Positions 9,964 to 22,573 of a stretch of 29,239 bases of DNA are shown here, piece by piece. Below the pieces are notes generated by a model. It was not told the DNA's origin. It saw nothing but the letters and a program-made list of their open reading frames with translations, and made no database searches. A program made the translations under genes and the position numbers. The DNA lies in NCBI GenBank assembly GCA_037176905.1, contig JBBBWG010002214.1, positions 4,432 through 33,670 on the forward strand, written 5' to 3'. Source of the stretch: Azolla pinnata. Its lineage: Eukaryota > Streptophyta > Polypodiopsida > Salviniales > Salviniaceae. The first letter of the stretch is position 1. Each line of letters begins with the position of its first letter.

Positions 9964-11960
9964 TGAATCTCTCTCTCTCTCCCTCCCCATCCTTTCTTTC
10001 GCTTCGATTTCCTTGTCCTTACCCTTTCGGGGCTTGTTTGTTGTTTTCTTTCGCGTTTTCCCCGTCGCTTTGCATCGATCGATTGGTTTCGGTGGGTGCG
10101 CCAGAACAGAAGATCGGAAGCGATAGCTAACCCCTCCCTACCTGGTTCAGGGCTCTCGTTGCTTGTTCCCGATCTCTTTCTGCTCCCATCCTCTTGTAAT
10201 TCTTCGCGTTTCGCGATGCGGCGGCGATCCGATGTGGCTTCCATCCGAATTCGCATTCCGTCTGCTACGTTTTCTTTCCTCTGCTTCTTCCTTCTTTTCG
10301 CAACTGTACATGCCTGAACTCGAAATAATCGGATCGATTGACGAGGGCTTTAGCTCGAGGAGTCTGGGAAAATGCACTCGCTGTATTCCATGTGGAGTGT
10401 TTTTTTACGCTTGTATGTGCGTAGATCGGCTGCATTTTTACCAAAATCTATTGGACAGGGAATTGGGAACTTACTAGGATTGGCCAAGCTACATCATGTC
10501 AACATAAACAAATAGAGCTCTTTCCTTTATTGATCAGGAAGAGGCCAAATTTTTGATGAATGGAACCCCAAAAATGCAGCTGGCCAATCTCTTTGCTAAA
10601 GAGTTTCTGGCATTGTGGGTGATAATCTCATCCTTCTTTGCAAAGATTTTGGGTCTAGTATCTGAATTTTCATATGTGTATAGCACTAGAGGACAGGGGG
10701 CCGATAGAGTTTGAAGTGTAATTTCTTTCTAGGAGGCCACAGATAGAAATGCATTTTGGAGACTCATCAGTGGATCGAACTCGCAAGTGAATTCATCGGA
10801 ACTGATTTGACAAGTCTGATCTGAATGATCTATGTTTGTGTGTGAGAGTCGTAATGTCTACGAGAGCGAGTGATAAGCACTCTTCGAACTTCTGTGCTGT
10901 TGCCGCGGTTGTATATATAGCCATTGTTATGAAGAATCCGACGGAAATGCTGAAGAGCTGTGCAACTTTGATTCTGTGAAATCCGAGGTTTGTTCCTCGA
11001 TCGATCGAAGAGAGTTTTTTTCCGGATCAAAAAGGAAAAGGAAAGATAGAGCTTTATACACAAGCAAGATACAGCTATTGCATTAAATTAAAATGCACTT
11101 GGGTGAGTTCATAACCAGACTTACATGGTCCATAAACCAGAGTACAAGCTTGTCAAAGAATCATGCAAGCAATCAGGCGATCGCTTTGATGCATCCGCCT
11201 GGTGGCAGGGCTTGCGGAGCGGGCATTGGACGGAAGAATCGAGTCCAGCATCAGATTCTTTGTTAAACCCAAAAGGATGAGAGAATCGTGCGTTTACGAT
11301 AAACATGTCCACTCGAATGCTTTGTTGCCACTTGTTTCCCTGGATTTTCTTCGTTCTAGCAGAAGATGGATCGATCCTCGATCGATTCAAGTGCGCATGC
11401 ATTTTGCAGGCGAAAATATGGCAGCGAAATCAAATAATATGCCTGTGCAAACAAAGCCCATTTGTTTTTTAGTTTTTTTTTTATATCGCGGAAACCGAAT
11501 TGTGAAACGGAGGATTTGGTTAATGTAGGGCTACGTACGAAAGATCTGTACGTGGAAGTCAACAAATAAGCCTGGTGTTCGTTGGCCAATCGGGCAGAGG
11601 ATTCCCTGTCTATAAGTTCTATTAATCGCGCTGATGAGGGACAAGCTTTTGCTCATATGTGTTGTAAGGCATCGTTCAAATGATCTGGCGAGCGCCCGTT
11701 GATTCCATACGAACCACGCGCTACCGATTTCCAGGTTGACATTCGCAGAACTGCCTTGAAGAAAGAAGGCGCTTTTTCCTATTCAAACGGCGATATACTT
11801 TGATGACAGGGATTGCAGTCAGGGATATCTAGCGAGGAGAGTGTATAGACTTCGCTCGTTCGGGAGCTGATCGAGATCAGCCGACGATTGAAGGGTCTAG
11901 ATTAAAAGGGTCAGGGTCAGGTCCACTCTGTGCCTGATATCTGACACGGATTCGAAGGCT
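9964..11960. other. Intergenic: ATPD 3' region, no further gene seen
   Basis: A CT microsatellite at 9968-9984 follows the stop codon at once and probably lies in the 3' UTR. Small ORFs of 73-108 codons occur on both strands between 10096 and 11590, but they overlap each other, have no recognisable domain and lack splice partners. No RNA gene or mobile element was recognised. Confidence 0.5.
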
Positions 11961-12490
11961 GCCGGTAAGCGCGGATCGGCACAGATGGATTAGTAAGCGG
12001 GAATTGGCATGGATCGATCGATAAATAAGTGGATGGGCTAATAAATCAAGCCAGCAACTAGCCAGAACTGGAAAAAAACAAAAACAAAAACCCAGGGCTC
12101 TTCTTTTGGAGCTAGGGATCGTGGTTGTAATCAGGGAGCTCCAGGATTGGCAGGTGGATCTGGCATGTATCGATCAGTAAGCGCAGATCAGCACGGATCG
12201 ACGGATAAGCGGATCGGCACGAATCGATCGAGAAGCATGGAACAACACAGATCGATCGATAAGCAGATCGGCACGAATCGATCGATAAGCACGGATTGAT
12301 CGATCGAATCAATAAGCACGGATCGAATCGATCGATCGATCGATCGAATCAATAAGCACGGATTCGAATCGATCGATCGATCGATCGAATCAATAAGCGT
12401 GGATCGATCAAATCAATAAGCGCGGATCGAATCGATCAATAAGAGCGGATCGACCGATCGAATCAATCGAATCGATCGATAAGCGGATGG
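11960..12490. repeat. Degenerate GATCGATC / aagcacggatcg repeat region
   Basis: The words aagc(a/g)cggatcg, gatcgatcgat and gaatcaataagc recur dozens of times at irregular spacing, densest at 12165-12485. Pure gatc tetranucleotide runs lie near 12323-12343 and 12369-12388. The structure looks like a tetranucleotide microsatellite combined with a repeat of roughly 20-30 bases. The minus-strand ORF at 12112-12312 only mirrors it, as repeated SIDSCRSAY words. It lies in the putative promoter of TBCCD1. Confidence 0.85.
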
Positions 12491-12553
12491 GCAGATCGAT
12501 GAAGCCAAGCCAGCAATCCAGAGAAAAACTGGGAAAAAATGGAAGAAGAAAAA

Positions 12554-12780
12554 ACCTCTTCTTCTTCTTGGTCTGGAGAAGAGGGGCCATATTTGGAATT
12601 AGAACAAATGTTTTGCGTACAGTCTTCTTCTTCTTCTTCTTCTTTCTTCTTCTTTCTTCTTCCCCTCTTTTCTTCTTCTTCTTCTTCGTCTTCTTCTTCG
12701 TCTTCGTCTTCGTCTTCTTCTGTTTCTGAGCAGCTGACGCGACGCGCCTTCGTCGTCGTCTTCGTCTTCGTCTTCGCCTG
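12554..12780 (+). repeat. TTC/GTC pyrimidine-rich tract in the TBCCD1 leader
   Basis: Interrupted ttc runs (12621-12720) change into ttcgtc words (12685-12776) and continue as ctctcc-rich sequence to about 12830. The tract is probably 5' UTR or core promoter of TBCCD1. An ATG at 12539 opens an 81-codon Ser-rich frame ending at 12781; if the transcript begins that far up it would be a further upstream ORF. Confidence 0.85.
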
Positions 12781-12835
12781 ATTCCCAGCTCCGGAGCTCT
12801 CCCTCTCCTTCCCTCTTTTCCATTCCTGCTCCGCC

Positions 12836-12856
12836 ATGGACGACCAAATCCCGTGA
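12836..12856 (+). CDS. Upstream ORF 1 of TBCCD1 (MDDQIP)
   Basis: A six-residue ORF starts in an optimal gccATGg context, 54 bases before the main start and in the same frame, and ends at TGA 12854-12856. If transcribed it should be translated in most scanning ribosomes and so damp TBCCD1 output. The ORF is read directly; its regulatory role is inferred. Confidence 0.45.
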   Translation: MDDQIP

Positions 12857-12886
12857 ATGAAGCGCCTCCGCAGAGCCCCGCGATAA
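12857..12886 (+). CDS. Upstream ORF 2 of TBCCD1 (MKRLRRAPR)
   Basis: A nine-residue basic ORF whose ATG follows directly after the stop codon of upstream ORF 1. Its own TAA (12884-12886) leaves three bases before the main ATG at 12890. It is also in the main frame. Its context is moderate (g at -3, a at +4). Confidence 0.4.
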   Translation: MKRLRRAPR

Positions 12887-12889
12887 ACG

Positions 12890-15800
12890 ATGAACAACGC
12901 CTCGGAACCCGAGAGCACGCCCTCCTCCTCCCCCGCTCCTCCTCCTCCTCCTCCTCCTCCCTCTTCTTCGCATTCCTTCTCCCCCAAGCACGAGCACGGC
13001 CGCGAGCCTCATCCCTCGCCATCGAAGCTCCTCTTCGTGAGGCGCGAGCCCTTCGAGTATGGGCTGCTCCCCCTCCCCAGCATCATCTTCTCAGATCCGG
13101 CCTCCTCCCTTCAAGCCCTTCGGAGCAAGGTCCTCGCTTCTTCGAATCTCGACGACCGAGCCGCAAGCGCGACTAACCTAACCTTGACTTCCCATGGCGT
13201 AGCTCAGCTACTGGACCTGTCTGACGAGGAGGCGGAGCTCGTGCTGGAAACCCTAATTTCTGTTCAGGAAAACTCCAAGCTTGATAGAAACATTCTGCCT
13301 TCAAGCTCATCATCATGTATAGATACCGAAAAGCAAGTGGAATTCTACGATCTTCTGCTATTCCTATACATCCAGAACTATAAAAAGCCACCGATTCGAC
13401 CACATAAAGATGCTGCTTCCGTTGCTGACATATGGCCATCGACGTCGGCATTTGATGGATTGATGCCCATCTTATCGCCTTTGCAAGTAAATTCTGGTTC
13501 TTTTTAATTTTACTTTTTTCAGAATATCCTAAGAGAATGTAATTCCATACCTATTAGCCCGAAGTAAGCAATAATGTAGCTAACAAATACGACTGTAAAG
13601 GCAATGCGTGAGGTGTATCCACGATTTTAGCCCTTTCATTACAATGCATGTCGAAATCCTTCTTGCCAGCTCTTTCTCAAGTCAAGTATTATTCTGAGCT
13701 CAGTTTGTTTCCCTTTTCTGAAATAAGAGTACCAATACAATGGAGTTAGTATTTTAGTGTAGCTTTCCGCTCTAAAGTGTTTTGGTATTCAATGTGAATG
13801 CTGGTGGACCTGGCCATATAAGAGCTCAGAGCTAGTTCTTCATCTACTGTAATTGTAGGTGAAGTCCATGTTTTGCATGCCATCTCCCGTAATGTACTTT
13901 AATTCCATTGTCATCCACGAGCTTACAATTTCTTTTCTAATGGCTCGCAAGCAAGCTACCATGTATGTGCACACCTAGCTTAAATCCAGTAATGTAGTTA
14001 AAAAAAACTGTCCTTCTAAAGCAAGCTTAGGCGATGGAAAAACTATTCTAAGCATCATTTTGCGAGTTCATACCCAGGATGTGAATTCGTAGCTCATTAT
14101 TACTGTTTCTGAATTCATTTTCTCCAACCATTTGAAAACTCTGTCAATATTTGGAAATTTCTATGCAAAGTTATTGGTCTTTGAAAGTGCACGATCTGTT
14201 AAGGTTGTCTCTCTCACAAATTTCTGCAAATCCATTGGTGTAAAGAAAGAGACTTCATTTCGAATTACAAGTTGGCATTGTATAGAACGATGGGAACTAT
14301 AAGCTGAGTTCATTGGTCAGATTTAATTGTGTGATTCTGAACGCCTTAGCTAAATCAGTTCTAATCTTGTGAAGATCCAATGTATTTAAATTAATGCCAG
14401 GTAAGAACAGGGAGGAAGAATGCTCCCACACAAGTGGATGATGAGGCCCATCAGCTAGCGTACGTGCAAAGACACCTTTCGATGCTGCTCTCACTTTTAG
14501 CAGACTTTTCTGCTGAAGAAGATTCAGATTCGTTGGTAGGTTCTGTCAAATATATTGTCAAATTCGTTTCAATGGTTGCGTTATTAATCACTTAGAGTAC
14601 TATTTCTTAAATCTGCATGGAACAACACACAAATACTGGCCACAATTTTCTGAAGAAATGAACCACACCCTTCGGAATATTGTTGCATGTTCCACGGAAG
14701 AAGTATAAATGTAAAAGAAAATCGGGGAGATGATTGAAAAAATATCTTGGTTATTGCAGCTTTAGGTTGCACTCGCACTACATTGGAACGCACTTGCTTT
14801 CAAGAAAAAGATTTCATTCACCGCTTCTTGGTTATATTTGGTTATATGTTGGTTGGTTTAATATATATCCAACAAAATTTTGTTCCCAAGAATAAGCGTT
14901 TAAGTGTTTAACAGCTATTCTTTGTTTGCGAAACAAGTGTTTGTACTCCTTGTAGTTGTGCTCATCGTTGGATATCCTCACAGTCACTATATTTTAAATT
15001 AACATATCTGATCTTAGAAACCAAGCATTATATGTTGACTGTTCAGACTATCAACTAAAATGTTTTCATGCATAAATTGAGAAAGTGCATTGTAGTAGAT
15101 GTAAATTTATCAATAACTAGTCCATACATCCTTTATCTGAAAAAGATGATTGCTTTTCTTCTTTCATGAGTTCTACTCAGGAACTTTAAATAAGGATATC
15201 TGGTTCTTGCATGCTCAGACATCCATTTTAGATGCCAACCCAGAAAGCATGCCAATGGTTTTTCTATTTGAAAATTCATTGATCTCAGGTGATATATGCA
15301 AGGGAAAAAATTCTCGCTCATGTTTGTTGTCTGTGCTATTTTGCCTAAAATAGTTCAACTGAAGTTCCTAAAATTCATGTCCTATATATGACTTCTTTTA
15401 AGAGGCCAAATATTCTTGTTTCGTCTTTGGGGAACACCAAAAAAAATAGAATAGGTGTAGTTTAAAATTTGAATAGTTGAAAATGACAAGGGAAGTGAAA
15501 TGACGTTAAAGTGCTTATGTTGAAAGCTCTTGAACTTGGTGGGAGAAAGATTCCAATGGTATGAATATTTATATCTATGTGAATTTCCAAGTGTCATTAG
15601 CAAAAACGAAAGTATTCCAATGTCATTTCACATTACAGGTTGAGATGATTGTACATGATATAATAGGCCCAATGAAAGTGGATGCACGTGATAAATCATT
15701 ATTTCTGTCAAAATACATCTTTTCAGCACATCCATTGAAACTGTAGTAAATTGGAAGGACATGGTATCTCCTGAATCTATAATAAGTGGTCTCATGTGAT

Positions 15801-18800
15801 CTTCTGAATATTTTTTCCTTTGTTGAGCTAATTTTTTGTCAACATACCAGGTTTTATCACTTGAACAGTTCAACCATCTTGGTTTCTTACTCAAGTCCGT
15901 ACACCATAGCTCAGAAGTGGTGCCTCTATGTCAAACAGCTCCTTTCTTTGCAAATTCTGATCCTGATATGCCAGCTGCTCCTGTTCCTCTGCCAGCAGTA
16001 GTTGACTGGGTTCTAGAACATCTTCATTTGTCCTCGGATCGGCCAAAAGAGGGTTTAAAAGAAAAGGGATTAGATAGTGACGCTGATGACATCACTATGG
16101 TTGATGCTTGTTTGAGTTCATCTGCTCTTCCAACAAATGACGATCTTGTAAATTCTACAAGCAAGCATACGAGCGTATCAGTAATGGATTTAACATCTGT
16201 TGATGGAATAACTAAAGCTTCTATCCTAAAGGATGAGAAAGATATTAATCGAGGTTCTGTGAAGGTGAGAATTGTGTTGCTGAAAATCATTCCCATTGAC
16301 CTTTACTGCTAGATGATTGTAAATACAGCTGCCTGTTCTCTTTCGTTCCTTTTTCTGAATTATTTGATATAGACAGTAAGAAATTGTGGTGGTTATTCTA
16401 GACCAGTTCTATATTAAGTCGTCCTCCTGTGAAGCGCATTAGAAGAACATCTTTAATTGGACTTGTGTTTCAATATTGTTGCTGTAGTATGACAATTCAT
16501 GTGCTTTTCCTGCAGATTGTCAATTGCCATGACGCTGTTCTATACATTCTGGCTCCAATGAAGTATGCTTCTGTGTATGGTTGCTCAGACTCTATCATTA
16601 TTCTCGGGGCTGTTGAAAAGGTCAGGAAATATGTGACCTGTCTGAATATTTGGCGTAAAGCTATTTGGTTTAGTATTTTTACTAGTTTGATTTTCTATTG
16701 GAGTAATTGTTTAGGAAATGCTTTTCATCTTCATGTCTATGAATATGCTTCTTGTTATGTAGCCATGTGCGTAAGTTGCATCCGTTTTAATTGCTTGGTA
16801 TGAATAAATCATTACTTCTATTTTCCGATGTCTTAACTAGTCTCACTTGAATGTCCGGAGAAACAAGCTTGAAGAGTTTGGGGTGATGCTGATTATAGAA
16901 AGGAGTTGCATATTGTTTCTCATTGCTAATTTGTTTTGTCCTGCAAATTTGGCCTCTTTGCTTGCTTCATGTCTTGTTTCATTTTTTATGTGAATATTAC
17001 CATGGTATTATGATTTATAATAGTCCTAAATGGCCGTTGATGTCAGACACATCATTATCATTAATAATGTAAAAGTCTATCTTCATAAATTTTCTGTTCT
17101 GATTATTATTCTCTTCATTCAAATTTTTAGTTGGGAAGATATTATTGTGCTACCAGGTCTAATTATAGATATACATCACAGATGCCATTATCATGTAAAA
17201 GCTTATCAGTATAATGCCTAGAGGGAATGTGAGCAAGAATAATTTTGAAATGAGCTTCAGGAAACGTGCATACATGATGCCACTTTTAGTGCTGCGCTCT
17301 GCACTCTGGTAGTAACCTGAGGTGTATATTGGAAAACTTGTGAAATACATGTTGCATTCGTATTCCCCAACTCAGAATAGTTGCTGACTATCACTGGTAT
17401 TTTGTTGATTGTGGCAGGTGGTGCGGATTGAACACTGTGAAAGGGTACAACTGATTGTTGCTACAATGCGAATACGCATCACCAATTGTCGAGAATGCAT
17501 TTTTTACATGGCTGTGAATCAAAAGCCTCTAATAATTGGTGAAAACCATAATTTACAGGTGAGTGTGACCATATTTACCTGTTAGAACAATTCCACTTTT
17601 GCTACATGTAAGTTTGCCATCAGAAATGGATGCTACAAGAAAAAGAAGGGAAAATATATTAACGTCTATCTAGTACTCTGTAATTGGCCTATTAGACAAA
17701 TCAAAATTACAAGAATGGGTGATTGTGATCCATACGAACGATAAATAATCAATGGTGCTACTGTTTCCTTCTTAGGGGAAAACATGTGAGGCCATTAGAA
17801 TCCACTTTTGCTACATGTACGTTTGCTATCAGAAGTGGATGCTACAAGAAAAAGAAGGGAAATATATTAACGTCTACTAGCACACTGTAATTGGCCTACT
17901 AGACAAATCAAAATTACAAGCATGGGTTATTGTGATCCATACTAACGATAAATAATCAATGGGGCTACTGCTTCCTTCTTAGAGGAAAACATGTGAGGCC
18001 ATTAGAATCCAGCCATGAATTTATCCCATTTTAGACAGTGTCAAGGTCGTAGCCCATCAGGAAAGAAAAAAGATTTCATCAAAGCCACTTGATCTACATT
18101 TGACTTTTGTACTTTCCAATCGAAAACAGGGTAGGCCTGTCTCTAGGCTTTGGTATATCTTTGTAATTAAGAGTGTCTTTTTCCAACCGTAATGTCTTTT
18201 TTTCCCAAGCAAGTCTGAAGTGTTCCACTGCAGTTCCAAACCTCAATACACAGTTTTGATGCTGTCGTATCATAGGTGGGAAATCCCTGTCCGGTGGCCT
18301 TGTCCCATCAATGTTGACACAGCCATCAACGTGGACAATTCCACATGTGTATGGTCCTTCACAAAATATTATTTTTTATGGTCGATTTGCATCTTTGTGA
18401 AATCATCATGAACACGATATGGGGGAGCATCTACCCTTACATTATGACCTCCCTATTTCTTCATAGCTCATGGAAGTTTTAGGAACCTTATTTGTGTCTT
18501 TTCCCAATATCTGACATTGTCCATGGGACTGCTTCTTCCTTGTGAAATCAATGTTTTTTTTATTGAATTCCATTTTCACTTCTTTTATTCCTTCAACTCA
18601 ATCTTTCTTTTACTCAGCTTTCTTTCCTATGGCAATCTCAAATTCTACTTTGACCACCACCTTGCTGATGTCCATCCTAATTTGTGTTCGATGTTCTAGA
18701 CTGTTTTATCTTGGGACATTTCATCTTTATTGTTCCAGATTCGGTGCAAAGTTGTTTTCTCTCGACTTCAAGAATAGAGTCTCGGCTTTGTTGAGTATTC

Positions 18801-21254
18801 TTGATGACATTCAAAGAACGAAGTTATTTTCTCTTTTTTGAGGATCGAGATTCAGTGTGTCGAGTAACATTCATTTTAGAAGCTATGGGGTTTTGTGGGA
18901 GTTAAAGAAGTGACTAAGTGCTGTGCTTTTTCCATGCTTCCATTTTCTCGATAGTTGTCGTTTGCTTGATCGTTTTTTGTTTTTGGCTAATGCAAGGTCA
19001 AGAAACATACAAACATAACAAGAAAACCCAAAGCATAGCAAGGGACATTAATAAGCTGCCAAAAGAAACCAAACAATGCAGAAACTCCAATGTAACAGAC
19101 TCCTACAGCTCAAAAGAAGTGCCCTGATGAGAGGTTTCTAACAAGCGCTTGCAGAGAAATTTTGTCGTTGAACAATGGCCTCTTCTCTAAAAGTGCAGAA
19201 ATCCTACTGTAGAGAGGAAGATATTGGAGAGAGTAAGATCAAAATAACATATAGATGTTACAAATTGTAAAAAGATCCTGAGCTAACCAACAACTACAAA
19301 AACTCTCAAATTGAACTATTTAAATGCATAAAGAAGACTATTTAAATGTCATATAGGTCACCACTGGAACTCTTTCATGGAAACTGATTTTGATTAAACT
19401 GTTCCCCAAGAAGAAGTTTTTGGGAACACTTGCACATAATTTGCATCATTGTATCTATGTACCTTGTTTCAGGTGGCACCATATAACACCTTCTATCCAA
19501 AATTAGAGGTTCATTTGGCTGAAGTTGGTATCAGTTCTTCAGTCAACAAATGGGACAAATTTCTTACCCTTGGGGTCCTTGACCCACATGATTCATTACC
19601 ACACGCGGCAGGTGTTGCAGATGTACAGGCAGAGGATGCATCACTTTTGCCGCCAGATAGATACACTAATTTTGTGGTATATGTCATATGTTTTCAGCAA
19701 TAATAAGGAAATATTTTATTTGACTGAAACCAATAAGGAACGAAGTACTTACTTTGTTAGTGTTTATGTATGTATAGATCCCGAAATGGAATGACTCGGA
19801 CACTAATCATCAGCCCAGGACAGAAGCAAATCCATTTGTGCTGCCTAAGGCATACCTGGCAGCTCAACAACAAAAGGTAAAGGTGTACTTCTCACATTTT
19901 CTTAACTTTCTCAGTTTTGGTGCTACAAAGTCAATAAAAGTTGGGGATAGGCTTTTTCTTGTAGGATTTTCTGTGTATGAGTTTTTCTGACTCATGTAAG
20001 GTAATTAAACATCAAACATCCTATTTCAGAATTTGGGAACCCTGGGATCCCCCGGGGGCCATACTGCATTGGCTAGGTTAGTTTCACTTCAGTAGATTTT
20101 CTGAATGTTGAAATCCTGACTTGTTTCCGCACGTGTGCTATATGGAGCCTTCATTGCAATGGAAACAACTTTATGTTTACTAGAAGAGAATCGATAGTGT
20201 ACTATATTTTTATTTGTAATTTTCTTAATGCACTTTCTCAGATTTTTATAAGGATTCAGCAAAATGGTGCATGACATGAAGCTTGTGAACACTATAAGGC
20301 AGAAATTGCAAACTTTTTGTAGACTGCCCAGATCATACAGTAACAAATAAATTTGATATGACTATTGATTTCAATTGGATTGATACGAATCTTTAGTGTA
20401 AATATAAATTTTATCTTTAGCACAGTAGGCATTTTTATTGATTTCTGATATCAAGATACCATAAACATAATGGTGGATAGGCTGATATCTTACATGTTCT
20501 GCTTAAAGACGTGGGGTCATTTAGCTCAGCTATGAATATTAGCAGGAGATACTCCATATGTGAAGGCCGTCATTTGCATGTGTTGACCTGAAATCGATGT
20601 TTATCAAGGAATATTAGCAGGAGATACTCCATTATTGACTAGATTGGGTATCATGTCTGGTTCGATTACCATCATTAGGGGTTTCATTTACTTTATGTAT
20701 ATATGTGAAGGCCTTCAAAATTATTAACTGTTATAGAGAATTTGTTGAGAAATAAAGCAATTTTTAATTATCGAATGCAATAAATTGCATAATGCTTTTC
20801 AACAGAACAAAGCTGTGGAGACTTTGAGACAGACCCTGAGGAATGCGTCAATTGATGGGAGCAGGAAACAAGACCTATCACAAGCTATTCATGTTCATTT
20901 TCGAGAATGGCTTCATGGTAAGTATCCTTTGAGAAGTTTATCATATTTTAATTTTTGTTTTATAGAGCGAAACAGAAACTCACCAACTAGCACCAGCATC
21001 CACGTTTAGAGAAAAATACTCCTTGGTCCTCAGAAATGTATTGCATACTGAGCAATAAGCTAGTACATTTTCTAAAACCATATTTTGATGGTTTATGGTT
21101 GGGTATTTTGATGTTTTCAGTTGTTTCTTAAATGATATGAAATATTTACTGCTGGTTCAATTCCCATAATATTGTCTGGATGCGTATATATCGGCTGTTT
21201 CTTGCAGCTTCAGGGAATATTCGGCAACTCTATGAGTTCAAAGGTAGTGACTAG
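12890..21254 (+). CDS. TBCCD1: TBCC domain-containing protein 1 (tubulin-cofactor-C-like)
   Basis: Nine exons (12890-13486, 14401-14535, 15851-16264, 16516-16620, 17418-17558, 19473-19676, 19778-19876, 20806-20917, 21208-21254) encode 617 aa. All introns are GT-AG; seven of eight are phase 0 and the last is phase 1. A Pro/Ser-rich head (residues 1-45, eight Pro in a row) leads into REPFEYGLLPLPSIIFSDP and DIWPSTSAFDGLMPILSPLQ, both typical of plant TBCCD1. A central segment with APFFANSDPDMPAAPVP follows. The C-CAP/TBCC beta-helix spans about residues 375-505 (YGCSDSIIILGAVEK, RIEHCERVQLI, NCRECIFYMAVNQKPLI, VAPYNTFY). The C-terminus ends SGNIRQLYEFKGSD. Relatives act at centrosomes or basal bodies and in Golgi positioning in animals and algae; the plant role is unclear. 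I cannot confirm that the cofactor-C arginine finger is kept. The start at 12890 is chosen because both upstream in-frame ATGs end in stops. Confidence 0.95.
17592..18007 (+). repeat. Tandem duplication of about 208 bp inside TBCCD1 intron 5
   Basis: The copies at 17592-17800 and 17801-18007 lie head to tail. Both start tccacttttgctacatgta and end with gaggccattagaa. They differ by scattered substitutions and a few one-to-three base indels. The duplicated segment has no ORF and no terminal inverted repeats. The rest of this 1.9-kb intron, 18008-19472, shows nothing I recognise. Confidence 0.93.
20534..20713 (+). repeat. Shuffled short direct repeats in TBCCD1 intron 7
   Basis: A 24-base word starting gaatattagcaggag occurs identically at 20534-20557 and 20609-20632. 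The neighbouring word atatgtgaaggcc occurs at 20556-20568 and again at 20701-20713. The second copies are 75 and 145 bases away, so the original block was duplicated and then split by inserted sequence. Confidence 0.85.
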
Positions 21255-22573
21255 AAGCATGCTTTGAAATGTGCGCGAGAGAGCATTCTGAGCTTCATAT
21301 CCCGAGACTGGATGATCTGAAGAGCTTTGATTTGCTACGAGGCTTTCTGATTCAGTCAATTTACTGCATAAAGACTCTTGATGTACTGCTGTATATTGGT
21401 GAATTTGAGCTAGAAAAAAGCGCCTTGTGCATTGTTTATGTTGTGCTCAAATTCTACACCAGAATGCTTTCAACAAGTTCGTTACAGGCACACACACATA
21501 GCCATGGGTTTCCCCCACTCAACTTTAGGTTCTGAAAAGAGAAAGATATGACCGGTTTCGGGAGCCATGTATTTGCCAGTGTAAACAAACAACCTAGTCC
21601 TGTACGATTACAAAGGAAATAAAGGAGTTAAAACATTTTGTTTTCTGATTATGTTCGCTAACTAGAAGAAGCGAATGGGGTCAAAAACTTCCGGCAATTT
21701 TCTTCTGAAGGTGAAATTTGAGTTCCCTCACCAAAACTGTCGATATGAGTTGTGTTTGTCTTGGGTGAAGGTTACGCAGGCATTCTAAATCCTTCTGTTT
21801 TGTCTTGTATTTTCTTTGAGACCTCGTCTTGTGAGCGGCATGTATCAGCCGTTTTAATCTTTCTGTTTCTGTATTGTAGTCGTTGTGAGAGATAGCCTTG
21901 TGAGCTTTTTTGGCCATCTCATTGCAGGTTTACAGTCTATAGTTAACGACGATGATTTTTTTGTAGTTTGTTCTAATGTTCATTCCTACCACAAATGGTT
22001 GTCACAGGCCATCTTTGCCAACTCATTTTATAACAATTTGTCATCCGTTCGTTATTATACATGCAAAGCTTCAATATCGTGTTTCTATCTACTTATAAAA
22101 CGCGTTCGATTAGAACCAAAGTTGTAGAATGGACATGCATGATCAAATTGCAGGCTTTGAAAAGTTCCGTGACATTTATAAGATTCAGTGCAAAAACTGA
22201 ATTCAGACGAAAGAAAGCTTTAAATGCAAACGGAGAATGTCCTTGACAGTTAATCGCAAGTCGCATAATTGTAAAGATTGACACGACTGGAACATCAAAT
22301 TTAAGTACCTCTTAAAAAGATGCGCTCATATCGGCATCAAAATAAATGAATTGATAACAGTTTCAGCCTCTTCACTGCAAGCTGGATGTCATAACCACAA
22401 TTGGAAATGTAAACCACTCTCTTCATTGCCACTACAATATGGCTGATAAAGAAATCCCTCAAAAAATAGTAGTGTCTGAACTCGCATGGTGTAGATATAC
22501 ATGAAGTAAGACCCAAGTAAAGCTAATACCACCTGGGTACATCGACTGAGATTTGAGTAAATTGCCATCTCTT
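21255..22573. other. Convergent intergenic region, no gene seen
   Basis: It lies between the 3' ends of TBCCD1 (plus) and the glutaredoxin-DEP-DUF547 gene (minus) and should carry both 3' UTRs. ORFs of 60-88 codons on both strands have no recognisable domain and no splice partners. Confidence 0.55.

Noticed and set aside
8881..9990. 369-codon minus-strand ORF antisense to ATPD
   Set aside because: It mirrors the GC-rich coding strand of a clearly identified gene; its His/Asp/Leu-rich translation has no domain, and the plus frame gives a full family match.
12408..13022. Minus-strand ORFs of 204, 174 and 137 codons opposite the TBCCD1 leader and exon 1
   Set aside because: Poly-Glu, poly-Arg and poly-Lys runs are the complement of the TTC tract and of the Pro-rich first exon; the overlapping frames contradict each other.
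18057..18840. Possible retrotransposon remnant in TBCCD1 intron 5
   Set aside because: Both strands were read for reverse-transcriptase, integrase or gag words; only short unrelated frames were found.
20027..20077. Possible extra TBCCD1 exon between an AG and a GT in intron 7
   Set aside because: Its inclusion would break the frame, and exon 7 joined directly to exon 8 gives the expected continuous C-terminal region.
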